Under the pieces are notes generated by a model, which saw nothing but the letters and a program-made list of their open reading frames with translations, made no database searches and was not told where the DNA came from. 64,000 bases of DNA from positions 1-64,000 of the forward strand of contig JAXLUJ010000005.1 in assembly GCA_046329575.1 (NCBI GenBank). Reading direction: 5' to 3'. Below, piece by piece: positions 35,342-43,732 of this stretch; position 1 is the first letter of the stretch; every line of letters starts with the position of its first letter. The position numbers and the translations under genes were made by a program. Source of the stretch: UBA1941 sp046329575 (GTDB lineage Bacteria; Bacteroidota; Bacteroidia; Chitinophagales; LD1).

Positions 35342-36076
35342 TCACTTAAACACATATCCACCGCGGTTATCCACACTTACCTCCGGTAGCTGCCTTCGTT
35401 TTTCAAAATACAGAAATCCTTGCTGCAAATTGGTCCAGAACGCCATGTTCCGGTTTTTTGGCTGCACATAGTTCGCAAAAATTTTCTCGCTCATTCTAAA
35501 TGGAAAGATATGAACCGGAATTTCCTGTTGGCCGCCTTCACGCGCCATCACGGCCAAAGCGTATAATTCATCTATTCGGTCGCCCATAGCCAAACAGCCA
35601 ATACTGGAACATTCCCCATGGATATAAATATCGCCACCTAAGTTTAATGCCTTGCTCTTAATACTGTCCGACGAATTAGGATAGTCTATTCCCATTGATA
35701 AACGATACTTGCTCAGCGGATTAAAAACAACAATGCGGTAAAATCCTTCGGGAACCTGCTTATCGCCTTGCCTGCGCTTGGGCCCCGGCCTTCCCGAGGC
35801 AGCGCAAATTTTAAAATTATCGTAACGTACAAATCGGCCTGAAGGGTGTTTCACCCAAACTTGCAGCAACAATTCCTGTTTGAAGGCTCTGATGTAAATT
35901 TCCGGTGCACCACGCACTCCCACAGCCTTCAATTTTCGCTGTATCAGCGTATCGTTTCCGGCAAATGCTTCGGCCACGCGCGAACATTGGCGTTGGTAAA
36001 CACCAAACGTATCGGGCTGCGCCAAAATTTTTCCGCCGGTCAGCGCCACTAATGAAAACATAAGCAACAAACGCAT
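35342..36076 (-). CDS. L,D-transpeptidase (YkuD/YafK type)
   Basis: A 244-aa exported protein with a signal peptide (MRLLLMFSLVALTGGKILAQ) and a YkuD domain. The active site is IHGECSSIGCLAMG, with catalytic Cys in SxGC and His in IHG. It resembles YafK, which acts on peptidoglycan crosslinks or lipoprotein attachment in the periplasm. The ATG at 36076 is preferred to 36142 because it starts the signal peptide. It contains a perfect DnaA box (TTATCCACA) at 35367-35375 near its 3' end. Confidence 0.87.
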   Translation of the reverse strand: MRLLLMFSLVALTGGKILAQPDTFGVYQRQCSRVAEAFAGNDTLIQRKLKAVGVRGAPEIYIRAFKQELLLQVWVKHPSGRFVRYDNFKICAASGRPGPKRRQGDKQVPEGFYRIVVFNPLSKYRLSMGIDYPNSSDSIKSKALNLGGDIYIHGECSSIGCLAMGDRIDELYALAVMAREGGQQEIPVHIFPFRMSEKIFANYVQPKNRNMAFWTNLQQGFLYFEKRRQLPEVSVDNRGGYVFK

Positions 36077-36549
36077 TTGCAGTTCAAAGAAAACATTTAC
36101 TGCTTTCCTCCGTGGAACATGGAACACTTTTTTACAATCCACATGCTTAACTTATAGTAAGTAGTTTTTAAAATTTAAAAAAGAAAGAACTACAGTTATT
36201 AAGCCGGTGGATAAGCGTAAAACTTTTCTTCAGCTGTTATTGACTCTTTCGTTTTCTACCTTTTTGTAACAGGAATTCACATCCCTTAGCCTCGTGGAAT
36301 GAAGTGGAACCCTAACTTTTACAGCGTTCTCCACAGGCTGTGGATTCTGCTGTTTGTAAAGCGGTCTCATAATTTGTTTTTCACATCAGGCGAAGGTGAC
36401 TGTTTGTGAAACATAGTTCCACAAACACTTTCGGGAAACCATTTACGCACGTATTATTTTCAGTATTTCCAAATCTGATTTTTACCGCAACTGTCCACAG
36501 TAATTCACTTCATTTCCCGTGGAACTGTTTATCTTTTTTCTTGGTAGAA
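36077..36549. other. 470-bp gap with DnaA-box-like and GTGGAAC motifs
   Basis: I see no gene here. The region is AT-rich and contains several sequences close to TTATCCACA: reverse-strand TTATCCACC at 36206-36214, TTCTCCACA at 36327-36335, reverse-strand GAATCCACA at 36340-36348, and CTGTCCACA near 36490. It also holds several halves of a GTTCCAC/GTGGAAC sequence (36111, 36304, 36414, 36519), which are half-sites of the parS palindrome seen at 43.5 kb. It is a candidate for part of the replication origin. It also serves as the promoter space of the L,D-transpeptidase. Confidence 0.4.
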
Positions 36550-37122
36550 TTATTTGTAAAGACGGTAATCTCTTACATATTCCCACACCTTGTCGGGCAA
36601 GAAGTATTGCATGGAAACACCTTTCCGCAAGTGTTCTCTTATAAAACTGGCAGAAATGTCGAGCAGCGGCACGTCCAGAACATGTATGGCTCTGCCTTTT
36701 GGAAGATTAGTGATTACCGCATCTTTTCTATTGTAAACATAAATAGGATAGTCGCGCAGCAGCAATTCGGCATTTTTCCATTTAGGTAATCCTACCACAT
36801 TGTCGCCTCCCATGATTAGTGAAAAAGAATGCTCAGGAAATTTGTCTCTTAAATGAGCGAGGGTGTCCATGGTGTACGATGGTTGTGGTAACTTAAATTC
36901 AATATCTGATGCGCGAAGGTTTTGGTTACCCTCAATAGCCAACTTTACCAAATGCAGCCGGTCATATTCTTTTAGAAGGGTATTCTTTTCTTTGAAAGGA
37001 CTATGGGGCGAAACCACGAACCAAACCTGATCCAGTTCGGTGGTTTCACAAACGTAATTGGCGATAATCAAATGCCCGTTATGAATTGGATTGAAGGATC
37101 CGAAGAACAATCCGACTTTCAT
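36550..37122 (-). CDS. nadD: Nicotinate-nucleotide adenylyltransferase
   Basis: A 190-aa nucleotidyltransferase that makes deamido-NAD from nicotinate mononucleotide and ATP. It has GSFNPIHNGHL (phosphate-binding HxGH), FSLIMGGDNVV and the C-terminal ISASFIREHL (ISSTxxR motif). The ATG at 37122 overlaps the corA stop (ATGA), so translation is coupled. Upstream in-frame Met codons lie inside corA and are rejected. Confidence 0.93.
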   Translation of the reverse strand: MKVGLFFGSFNPIHNGHLIIANYVCETTELDQVWFVVSPHSPFKEKNTLLKEYDRLHLVKLAIEGNQNLRASDIEFKLPQPSYTMDTLAHLRDKFPEHSFSLIMGGDNVVGLPKWKNAELLLRDYPIYVYNRKDAVITNLPKGRAIHVLDVPLLDISASFIREHLRKGVSMQYFLPDKVWEYVRDYRLYK

Positions 37123-38195
37123 CAAATGTATTTTTTGTAACGGAAGAAAAACAACAAGCCTACCGCCACCAATACCATTACGATCCATACCGAAATGTAT
37201 CCGTAATGACTGTGCAGTTCGGGCATAAAATCAAAATTCATTCCGTAAACGCCAACAATAAAGGTTAAGGGAATAAAGATGGTAGATGTGACCGTAAGGG
37301 TTTTCATCACTTCATTCATCTTACTGTTGATTTGAGAATGGTAAATGTCCATTAAATTATCAGCCAGCGCACTGAAAGCTTCAATCGATTCAATGGCGCG
37401 CAATACATGGTCGTTGAGATCGCGCAGATAATGCTTGTTTTCTTTTCCAAAAAAGGAGATGTCGATTCGCAGCAAATTTCCGATCAGTTCGCGCACCGGC
37501 GCAATATTCTTTCGTAAAGAAATAATTTCTCGCTTCAACAACAATATGGTACCGAAATGGGTTTTTTGTGGATTAACAGAAACCTCATCTTCCAGGCGCA
37601 TGATACTATTGGAAAGATAATCTTCAATCACATGGTAGTTGTCAATTACGGTGTCCAGCAAGGCATAAAGCAAATAGTCTTCGCCCTTTCTTCGAATAGG
37701 CGTATTCCCCGCTCCCACTTTCTCGATTAGATTTTGAAAACCGGGAATAGGTTCTTCTTCAAAACTCAGCAAAAAATTATCGCGCAACACAAAGCTTATC
37801 TGGTGCGAATTGATATTCTCTGCAATTCCAAAAACACGTAGCACAACAAAAAGCGAGTCGTTGTAGTCATCTACTTTGGCGCGCTGGCGGGTATGAAGAA
37901 TGTCTTCAATGGCCAGGGAATGGACCCGAAAGGTTTTACATATAGAAGTGATAATATCGGTTTGGCCTAAACCGATCACGCGGATCCAGGTTACCTGATG
38001 ATCGCCGGCGTTTTCGTTAATGGCTACGGGATCATAGAATTCGCGCTGTTCAAAATGGTCAGCGCTAAAACGGATCACATGAATGGATGTTGTACGTGGA
38101 ACATCCTGCGCAACAGCATGCGATATGTTTTTATTTTCGTTTACCACACCATGCAAGGTAAATGTTTTGGGTGGAACGTAATTAACCATGCACAT
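37122..38195 (-). CDS. corA: Magnesium/cobalt transporter CorA
   Basis: A 357-aa CorA family channel. It has a long cytoplasmic alpha/beta domain, then two C-terminal transmembrane helices. The signature YGMNFD (GMN) follows VTSTIFIPLTFIVGV, and SVWIVMVLVAVGLLFFFR is the last helix. It ends in the usual basic tail (RYKKYI). The start is ATG 38195 or 38189; both overlap the divergent methyltransferase start at 38188. Confidence 0.93.
   Translation of the reverse strand: MCMVNYVPPKTFTLHGVVNENKNISHAVAQDVPRTTSIHVIRFSADHFEQREFYDPVAINENAGDHQVTWIRVIGLGQTDIITSICKTFRVHSLAIEDILHTRQRAKVDDYNDSLFVVLRVFGIAENINSHQISFVLRDNFLLSFEEEPIPGFQNLIEKVGAGNTPIRRKGEDYLLYALLDTVIDNYHVIEDYLSNSIMRLEDEVSVNPQKTHFGTILLLKREIISLRKNIAPVRELIGNLLRIDISFFGKENKHYLRDLNDHVLRAIESIEAFSALADNLMDIYHSQINSKMNEVMKTLTVTSTIFIPLTFIVGVYGMNFDFMPELHSHYGYISVWIVMVLVAVGLLFFFRYKKYI
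38087..38102. promoter_or_regulatory. Weak parS-like site inside corA
   Basis: TGTTGTACGTGGAACA differs from the palindrome TGTTCCACGTGGAACA at two positions. It lies in the first codons of corA. Another degenerate copy (TGTTCCACGAAGAACA) lies at 40879-40894. They matter only because two better sites lie at 43.5 kb. Confidence 0.35.
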
Positions 38196-38976
38196 TAAAA
38201 GTGTACAAAATCCGCGAATCCGGAATCTGAAAAAACTGGATAAGGCATCTGAAAGGCGCGAGCAGCAATTGTTCCTCGTGGAAGGTTTGCGCGAAGTGTG
38301 TCTTGCCCTTAAGGCCGGTTATAGCCTCAGCGAACTATTTATTTGCGAAAGCATTTTGCACGAAAATGAAATCTATAATCTGAAAGACTTTCAATTACCC
38401 CAACCGTTTTTTCTTTCTGAAGAAGTATATAATGCCGTTGCTTACCGCGGAGGTACAGAAGGGGTGATGGCAACATTCAAAATTCGTGAGCATTTGCTTG
38501 ATGATTTGATGCTAAAAAACCAGTCGCTGATATTGATTATCGAAGGAGTGGAAAAGCCCGGAAACCTGGGCGCCATGCTGCGTACAGCTGATGCCGCCGC
38601 TGTGGATGCGGTGATTATTTGTGATACACGCACCGATCTTTATAATCCAAATGTGATTCGTTCAGGTATAGGAACCGTTTTTACGAATCAAATTGCTATT
38701 GCAAACCTGGAAGAGGTGCTAACTTTTCTGAAGGCGAAAAACGTGCAACTATTTGCAGCCGAATTAGAAAGTTCAGATTGGTATTACGAATGTGATTTCA
38801 CTGCTGCTACTGCCATTGCGGTGGGCACTGAGGCCACCGGCTTATCTCCTAACCTGATCGCAGCGGCACATAAAAGAATTAAAATACCAATGGGTGGCGC
38901 TATTGACTCGCTAAATGTTTCGGTAAGCGCAGCTATACTTTTGTTTGAAGCAGTGCGGCAACGGTCCATTACCTAA
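38188..38976 (+). CDS. SpoU/TrmH-family RNA 2'-O-methyltransferase
   Basis: A 262-aa protein. The N-terminal substrate-binding domain is HIKSVQNPRIRNLKKL. The SPOUT methyltransferase has IIEGVEKPGNLGAMLRTAD, VGTEATGLS and the trefoil-knot end IPMGGAIDSLNVSVSAAI. It methylates ribose in rRNA or tRNA; which base is unclear. Its start overlaps corA head-to-head and its stop overlaps the convergent hydrolase gene by 8 bp. Confidence 0.9.
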   Translation: MHIKSVQNPRIRNLKKLDKASERREQQLFLVEGLREVCLALKAGYSLSELFICESILHENEIYNLKDFQLPQPFFLSEEVYNAVAYRGGTEGVMATFKIREHLLDDLMLKNQSLILIIEGVEKPGNLGAMLRTADAAAVDAVIICDTRTDLYNPNVIRSGIGTVFTNQIAIANLEEVLTFLKAKNVQLFAAELESSDWYYECDFTAATAIAVGTEATGLSPNLIAAAHKRIKIPMGGAIDSLNVSVSAAILLFEAVRQRSIT

Positions 38977-40831
38977 GGTGGATTTTCGCAATCTTTATCT
39001 TCTTTTTAGTATGGTATGGAAAAGAAAGCAATTGCCGTTTTTCGTCATACTTCACCAACCTTTTACCGGGTTGTTCCACTAATAAAGTGGATGCTTTTTG
39101 CTCCTGCCAATTTATTATAGGATGAGCTACCGGGCCATTGCTGGTTAAGGTAATGGTGTGAATAAACTGATTGCAATCTTTGGTTCCGGTTACAAGCAGG
39201 TAATGGCTGGAATCAATCGCATGGATTTGTTGGGTTTCTTGTGCGGGTAATTTCTGCTTTGTAATTTCTGCTATACTCTTCGCGCTACCATTTTTTCCGG
39301 TTTGCTGCACAATTAAATCCCCGTTGTAAGATAATCCTGACGCATAGCTGAACGTTCTAACTTTACCGTTGCTGCTGGTGTTTATTTTGATGTGGTGATT
39401 GCGCAGTGCATCAAAGTGGTTACTGTTATTGGTTTTGTTCAAAGCATTAATTAGTGCCACGTGGAAACGTTGGGACGCATTGTTTTCGTATAGAATAGGA
39501 ATATTTCTTTCCTGCCACATAGAATCGGCTAAATCGCAAAGCGTTTTCTCGCTGATTTCGTTTTCAGAAAATGCGCTGTTGTTTTCAGAATTTTCAGAAA
39601 ACTTGGGTAAGGTTAATGGGTGAAGATATTTTCGTTTTCTTTCTAATTCATATTTGTAGATAGCGTCGAAAAGATTGTGGAAGAATGGATACCCAACAGC
39701 ATCATATTCGTAAACGCCATCGTTCAGCACCCCATCTTTGTTCAAATACATGCTGCACGATAGAAAGAAGTCAACATCATTTAAAGAATCTAAAACATAA
39801 CTGCAGTCGGTCATAAAACCATAGGCTTGCCCAACCTTATTGAACACCCGGATGTTATCAGGAAATTTTTTTTCACTTCCCAGGTTGATGAAGTACTTCA
39901 TGTAGTTATCGGGAAAGCCTGCGCTGTCGTATTTAGGTTGTGCCGATTCCTGTGGAAACATGCCCATGCAATGCATCAGGAACTGATGATCATCTTCGTT
40001 GAGATGAATGGATAAGGGAACGCTTTTTGGAAAAACAATAAATTCCAAAAGTCGGTGGACTTCAGTTAAGGGCAAATAGTTGGAAAAACTAAAGTCTTTG
40101 GGGTGTTTAATTACGCCGCCTCCGCCAACGTAAGCGTTTCCTACTTGTGCGCTGAATCGGCCTTGGTAGTATTGCGGTTGATAGTTGGTGAGAATATCCT
40201 GATGGTATTTTATCTTTCCATTTCCGCTTATAGTAACTGGATTCGAAACTCGGTTTTCTGCTGTATCGCAGTTCGAGAAACGATTCGCAATAGCTGATTG
40301 CCGGAATCCCAATTGTTGTAATCGGGTGTTGAAATACTGCTGACCCAGAAAATCATAAAGTGGGTTGAAAGCATAGTTGTTACTCACCAACAGCATTTCT
40401 TTGATGTATTGCGAAATAGTTGGTGGTTGAATAAGCTGCGCTGTGTTTTCCTGATTGAGGTCGTCGCAATATAAACTGTCAATAAGCAGCGTATCCAATC
40501 GCGTAACCGCTGCGGTCTTAAGCGAATTCACCTTTTCTAAACTTAGAACGCTCGCCGGCAGTTTTACCATACTGGCACAGTAGTAATAATAACTGTCGGC
40601 ATCAAATGTATAGTTGGTGAGTATTGGCTTACCGGCTTTGTTGCGATTAATTTGCGTGTAAATGATTTGCAGTCGATAGTCTGCTTTATGATTTATTATG
40701 GAATCAAATGCCGCACTATTTTTTGAAAAAAGTTCCTGAAAAGAAAAATCGCTTTGCGCATATACAGGTACACTGCAGCAAAGCAGCAGCAGGAACAAGA
40801 ATGGTCGAAAACGGAGGCTGAAACAAAGCAT
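38969..40831 (-). CDS. Exported serine hydrolase, beta-lactamase/PBP-like fold
   Basis: A 620-aa protein with a signal peptide (FLFLLLLCCSVPVYAQ). Three elements in order suit a class-A beta-lactamase or penicillin-binding fold: SMVK (SxxK, the nucleophile Ser), SNN in VSNNYAFN (SDN-like) and KVG in KVGQAYGF (KTG-like). The C-terminal ~200 residues form a separate region. Between them is a small Ser-Glu-Asn repeat (FSENSENNSAFSENE), probably a linker. It may be a cell-wall or peptide hydrolase rather than a true beta-lactamase. Confidence 0.75.
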   Translation of the reverse strand: MLCFSLRFRPFLFLLLLCCSVPVYAQSDFSFQELFSKNSAAFDSIINHKADYRLQIIYTQINRNKAGKPILTNYTFDADSYYYYCASMVKLPASVLSLEKVNSLKTAAVTRLDTLLIDSLYCDDLNQENTAQLIQPPTISQYIKEMLLVSNNYAFNPLYDFLGQQYFNTRLQQLGFRQSAIANRFSNCDTAENRVSNPVTISGNGKIKYHQDILTNYQPQYYQGRFSAQVGNAYVGGGGVIKHPKDFSFSNYLPLTEVHRLLEFIVFPKSVPLSIHLNEDDHQFLMHCMGMFPQESAQPKYDSAGFPDNYMKYFINLGSEKKFPDNIRVFNKVGQAYGFMTDCSYVLDSLNDVDFFLSCSMYLNKDGVLNDGVYEYDAVGYPFFHNLFDAIYKYELERKRKYLHPLTLPKFSENSENNSAFSENEISEKTLCDLADSMWQERNIPILYENNASQRFHVALINALNKTNNSNHFDALRNHHIKINTSSNGKVRTFSYASGLSYNGDLIVQQTGKNGSAKSIAEITKQKLPAQETQQIHAIDSSHYLLVTGTKDCNQFIHTITLTSNGPVAHPIINWQEQKASTLLVEQPGKRLVKYDEKRQLLSFPYHTKKKIKIAKIHLR

Positions 40832-40832
40832 G

Positions 40833-40863
40833 AAAAAAGCCGGTTCTTTATAGAAACAGCTTT
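40833..40863 (-). terminator. Terminator after the 404-aa lipoprotein gene
   Basis: The minus strand forms a 12-bp stem (AAAGCTGTTTCT with AGAACCGGCTTT, one G-U pair and one mismatch) closed by a 4-nt loop and followed by six T. It ends two bases before the ATG of the next gene, so it could also act as an attenuator for that gene. Confidence 0.5.
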
Positions 40864-40903
40864 GTAAATATAAAATTGTGTTCCACGAAGAACACCTGTA
40901 TAA

Positions 40904-42118
40904 TTACTTCCTTTCGAACTTCATCAGGTTTTGCGCCGCCTGATTTCCCCAATGATAGCCGAGAGAGAAATTGAGTTTTTGCACTTTTGAAGAATCGCGA
41001 TAAGCCAGGTTCAAATCATCCTGAAACACTCCGGTGAAATCACTTACCGGTTTAGTGTAACTGCCATAAAGTTTCACGTTCCATTTTTGTTTGTCTATAT
41101 AACGATACGCAATGCCGGTGTCGTCTTGCAGTATTGATTTGCTGCGCTTCAAACAAATATTGCGGATGATGTTGAAGTCGGGATAATTCATGAGGTACGA
41201 TGCTGATTTTACGTAAGTGTAGCATTCTGGCATCGCCTCCAGATATTTTTGAAGCGCTTTATTATCGGTAAAGGAACCCATTCCACCATAAGGTTTATCG
41301 CACAAATTGGTTTTGAAGTAGATGATTTTTTGCACTTTTTCAGCGCCATTCTTTCTAAAATAAATTTCAACACAATCGTTGGTACGCCTGCCGCAACTGT
41401 CTTTACTGATATCCTCGAAAGTTCCGTCATCAGCAAGGTGTTTATACTTGATGTCGAGAATCACATGATTCGTGCGCACCAGGAATACACAGGCCAGTGG
41501 CGTAAAGCCATTCCATTGGTTGGAAACATCGCGCAACATTTTACGCGTTATAAAATAACTTTTTCCAAAAATGTCTTCTAAGGAACGAGTGATGCTATTA
41601 AGCGTATAAACGGTTTGAGCGCTGTCCATTTTGTCAAGTACCGGTAAAGAACCGTACTTTTCTAATGCAATCATTACGTATTGGTCACCATCAGGATAAA
41701 ATTGAAGACAATGAAGAATATCAGGGCCGCTAAAAGGGTAAAATACCGTTTTGGGATGTGCCAGCTCCTCCTTCATTTCGGTTGATGCCCAGGCGCGCAT
41801 CAATTTGAAGCGGTTGTTTTCCATATTTTGAAATCCCCGATTCATGGTATCACAAAAACGTTGGTAATAGGACATATTCTGTAAACGCTGTGGAACGGCA
41901 ATTGCTGAATCAGGTTTCAAACCTGCAATAAATAGGGCTACGTCGTTTAGCTTATTGCTTCCTGCCCGGTTCACGGTACTGTCAGCCACAATTACCGAAG
42001 CCTTTACGGTATCCTGCTTTACCTCTGTACCGGCAGCATTTGCCGGTTGGTTACCATGGCAAGAAGTGAATGTTATTCCAAGAAGAAGAAGATGAACGAA
42101 CGAAAAAATTTTTTTCAT
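40904..42118 (-). CDS. Hypothetical lipoprotein, 404 aa
   Basis: A lipoprotein by its lipobox (LLLGITFTSCHG, Cys about residue 20), so it is membrane-anchored after export. The mature protein has many Tyr, Phe and Asp residues and about eight Cys that may form disulfides (SKDSCGRRTNDCVEIYF). I do not recognise the family. It is followed by a likely terminator, so it forms its own transcription unit. Confidence 0.7.
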   Translation of the reverse strand: MKKIFSFVHLLLLGITFTSCHGNQPANAAGTEVKQDTVKASVIVADSTVNRAGSNKLNDVALFIAGLKPDSAIAVPQRLQNMSYYQRFCDTMNRGFQNMENNRFKLMRAWASTEMKEELAHPKTVFYPFSGPDILHCLQFYPDGDQYVMIALEKYGSLPVLDKMDSAQTVYTLNSITRSLEDIFGKSYFITRKMLRDVSNQWNGFTPLACVFLVRTNHVILDIKYKHLADDGTFEDISKDSCGRRTNDCVEIYFRKNGAEKVQKIIYFKTNLCDKPYGGMGSFTDNKALQKYLEAMPECYTYVKSASYLMNYPDFNIIRNICLKRSKSILQDDTGIAYRYIDKQKWNVKLYGSYTKPVSDFTGVFQDDLNLAYRDSSKVQKLNFSLGYHWGNQAAQNLMKFERK

Positions 42119-42157
42119 AGCACACGCACACAGGCGTTTTAAAGAGCGGCGAAGATA

Positions 42158-43468
42158 TTATACTCTTTTGATTTCGCCGCCATTGGCAGGCTTTTTAATG
42201 AGTAGCCAAACCAGTGCACCCGCGGCCACAATGCCCAGGCCTACTAACGCCTCTGTTGGTTTACCTCGGAAAACAAAATACAAAAACCAGCAGTTGGCAA
42301 GTATGTAAAGCACAGGCGTTATTGGATAACCGAACGTTTTATATGGGCGCTCTAAATGTGGATCTTTAAAACGTAGAACAATTACACCTAAAACTGTTAA
42401 AGTAGAAAATAGCGTTAGTGTAAATGAAATATAGGTGATGATCATGTCGAACGAAGAACTATAGAGCAACAATAGCGCAATAACCGATTGTGTGACGATA
42501 GCGGTTACCGGAATACCTTTGCTGTTTGGTTTTGCCAAGGCTTTAAACAGGGGATAGTCTTCTCCAATCATTTGAAGGATACGCGGACCCACTATAACCA
42601 TAGAGCTGATGGTAGAAACCAAGAGAATGGAAATGATTAACGAGATGATTCTGCCGCCTTCTTCTCCAAAAATATACTTAGCCGAAACAAACGCTACTTC
42701 TGGTACATTTTCCATCTCCTTAGCCGGCGCGGTTTTTAAAAACACAAAATTTAATAATATATAAAGAATTGATACTAAAGCAGTTCCGCCCAAAATACTC
42801 AAAGGAATGTTCCTTTTGGGCTGCTCCATTTCTCCTGCAATATACGCTGAAGCGTTCCAGCCCGAATAGGCAAAAGACACATACACCAGCGAAATGGCGA
42901 ATGCTGGAGAAGCTACCGCATGCCAAGTAGAAATGGTTGGAAGAAAATGTAAGTTGGGTTGACTTACCGCAAAAATTCCAAATCCCGCAAATAGTAGAAT
43001 GAGCAAGACCTTTAGGCTGGTTGCTACGGTTTGAAAGCCACCGCCAACCTCGTAGCTGATACTTTGGATAATAGTTACCAGCACAATCACTATGCTTCCT
43101 GTAGTTTGCGGGTGTAGCGAAGGAAAGATCTTGTTCATATAGCTTCCCAACGCCCAGGAAGCCGCAGCTATTGGTGCGGCAAAACCAATAGTTGCGGAAA
43201 CCCAACCGGAAAGAAATCCGATTGACGGGTGAAATATTTCAGAAAGGAAGTGGTATTCGCCACCTGATCGGGGTAGTGCTGCGCCCAATTCACTATAACT
43301 GAAAGAGCCTAGTAAAGCAATTATACCTCCCACAATCCATAAGATGAGAATGGCTGCATAGTCGGGAATCCCCGGTAATTGAAACCCAAGACTGGTGAAT
43401 ACGCCAGTCCCAACCATGTTGGCAATAACTACCGATAAAGCTGTTGCGAAATTGATCTTACCCCTCAT
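42158..43468 (-). CDS. APC-family amino-acid permease
   Basis: A 436-aa transporter with about 12 transmembrane helices. It begins KINFATALSVVIANMVGTGV (the unwound GxG in helix 1) and shows PRSGGEYHFLSEIF and the helix-6 region FAYSGWNASAYIAGEM. It matches cationic or broad amino-acid permeases of the APC superfamily. The ATG at 43468 is chosen because the longer frame to 43576 would translate the parS-like palindromes. Confidence 0.88.
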   Translation of the reverse strand: MRGKINFATALSVVIANMVGTGVFTSLGFQLPGIPDYAAILILWIVGGIIALLGSFSYSELGAALPRSGGEYHFLSEIFHPSIGFLSGWVSATIGFAAPIAAASWALGSYMNKIFPSLHPQTTGSIVIVLVTIIQSISYEVGGGFQTVATSLKVLLILLFAGFGIFAVSQPNLHFLPTISTWHAVASPAFAISLVYVSFAYSGWNASAYIAGEMEQPKRNIPLSILGGTALVSILYILLNFVFLKTAPAKEMENVPEVAFVSAKYIFGEEGGRIISLIISILLVSTISSMVIVGPRILQMIGEDYPLFKALAKPNSKGIPVTAIVTQSVIALLLLYSSSFDMIITYISFTLTLFSTLTVLGVIVLRFKDPHLERPYKTFGYPITPVLYILANCWFLYFVFRGKPTEALVGLGIVAAGALVWLLIKKPANGGEIKRV

Positions 43469-43499
43469 TCCGCAAACATAGAAATATGGCGGAATAACA

Positions 43500-43543
43500 G
43501 GTTCCACGTGGAACCGCATTTTTAAATTGTTCCATGTGGAACA
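43500..43543. promoter_or_regulatory. Pair of parS-like centromere sites
   Basis: GGTTCCACGTGGAACC at 43500-43515 is a perfect 16-bp palindrome, and TGTTCCATGTGGAACA at 43528-43543 differs from a palindrome only in the centre. Both fit the ParB-binding parS consensus TGTTNCACGTGNAACA. They lie between the permease and mnmG. By family knowledge parS sites cluster near the origin and load ParB and SMC. An operator of another dimeric regulator is the alternative. Confidence 0.65.
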
Positions 43544-43673
43544 TTCTAATGAGAAGTAGGGATATGCACCGCCCATGTTTATAAAAACCCATTGATATTC
43601 AATTTATCGGTTAGTTAGTCACGTTGTAAACAGGGCTTCATTCACAAGGTGTTCATTACCCCAACATTTGGTT

Positions 43674-43703
43674 TGGACTGGTCGGGTTTTTCCCGTCGCA
43701 GTC
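43674..43703. other. Imperfect hairpin upstream of mnmG
   Basis: GGACTGGTCGGG, a TTTTT loop and CCCGTCGCAGTCC form an imperfect stem (GGACTG with CAGTCC, CGGG with CCCG). It ends 18 bp before the -7 element of mnmG. It lacks a trailing T run, so it is not a clear terminator. Part of a decayed tRNA or a leader structure is possible. Confidence 0.35.
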
Positions 43704-43720
43704 CTTTGGTACAAATACGC

Positions 43721-43728
43721 TACTTTTG
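43721..43728 (+). promoter_or_regulatory. -7 element of mnmG
   Basis: TACTTTTG matches TAnnTTTG and ends 4 bp before the proposed GTG start. Transcripts would be leaderless if this element and this start are both right. No TTG lies 19-21 bp upstream. Confidence 0.35.
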
Positions 43729-43732
43729 CCCT

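Noticed and set aside
35367..35375. Perfect DnaA box as a stand-alone origin
   Set aside because: It lies inside the 3' end of the L,D-transpeptidase gene. A single box occurs often by chance, so it is mentioned only as context for the nearby gap.
43649..43732. N-terminal extension of mnmG to 43649
   Set aside because: The residues are not conserved, the stretch contains the hairpin and -7 element, and the FAD fold begins just after the GTG at 43733.
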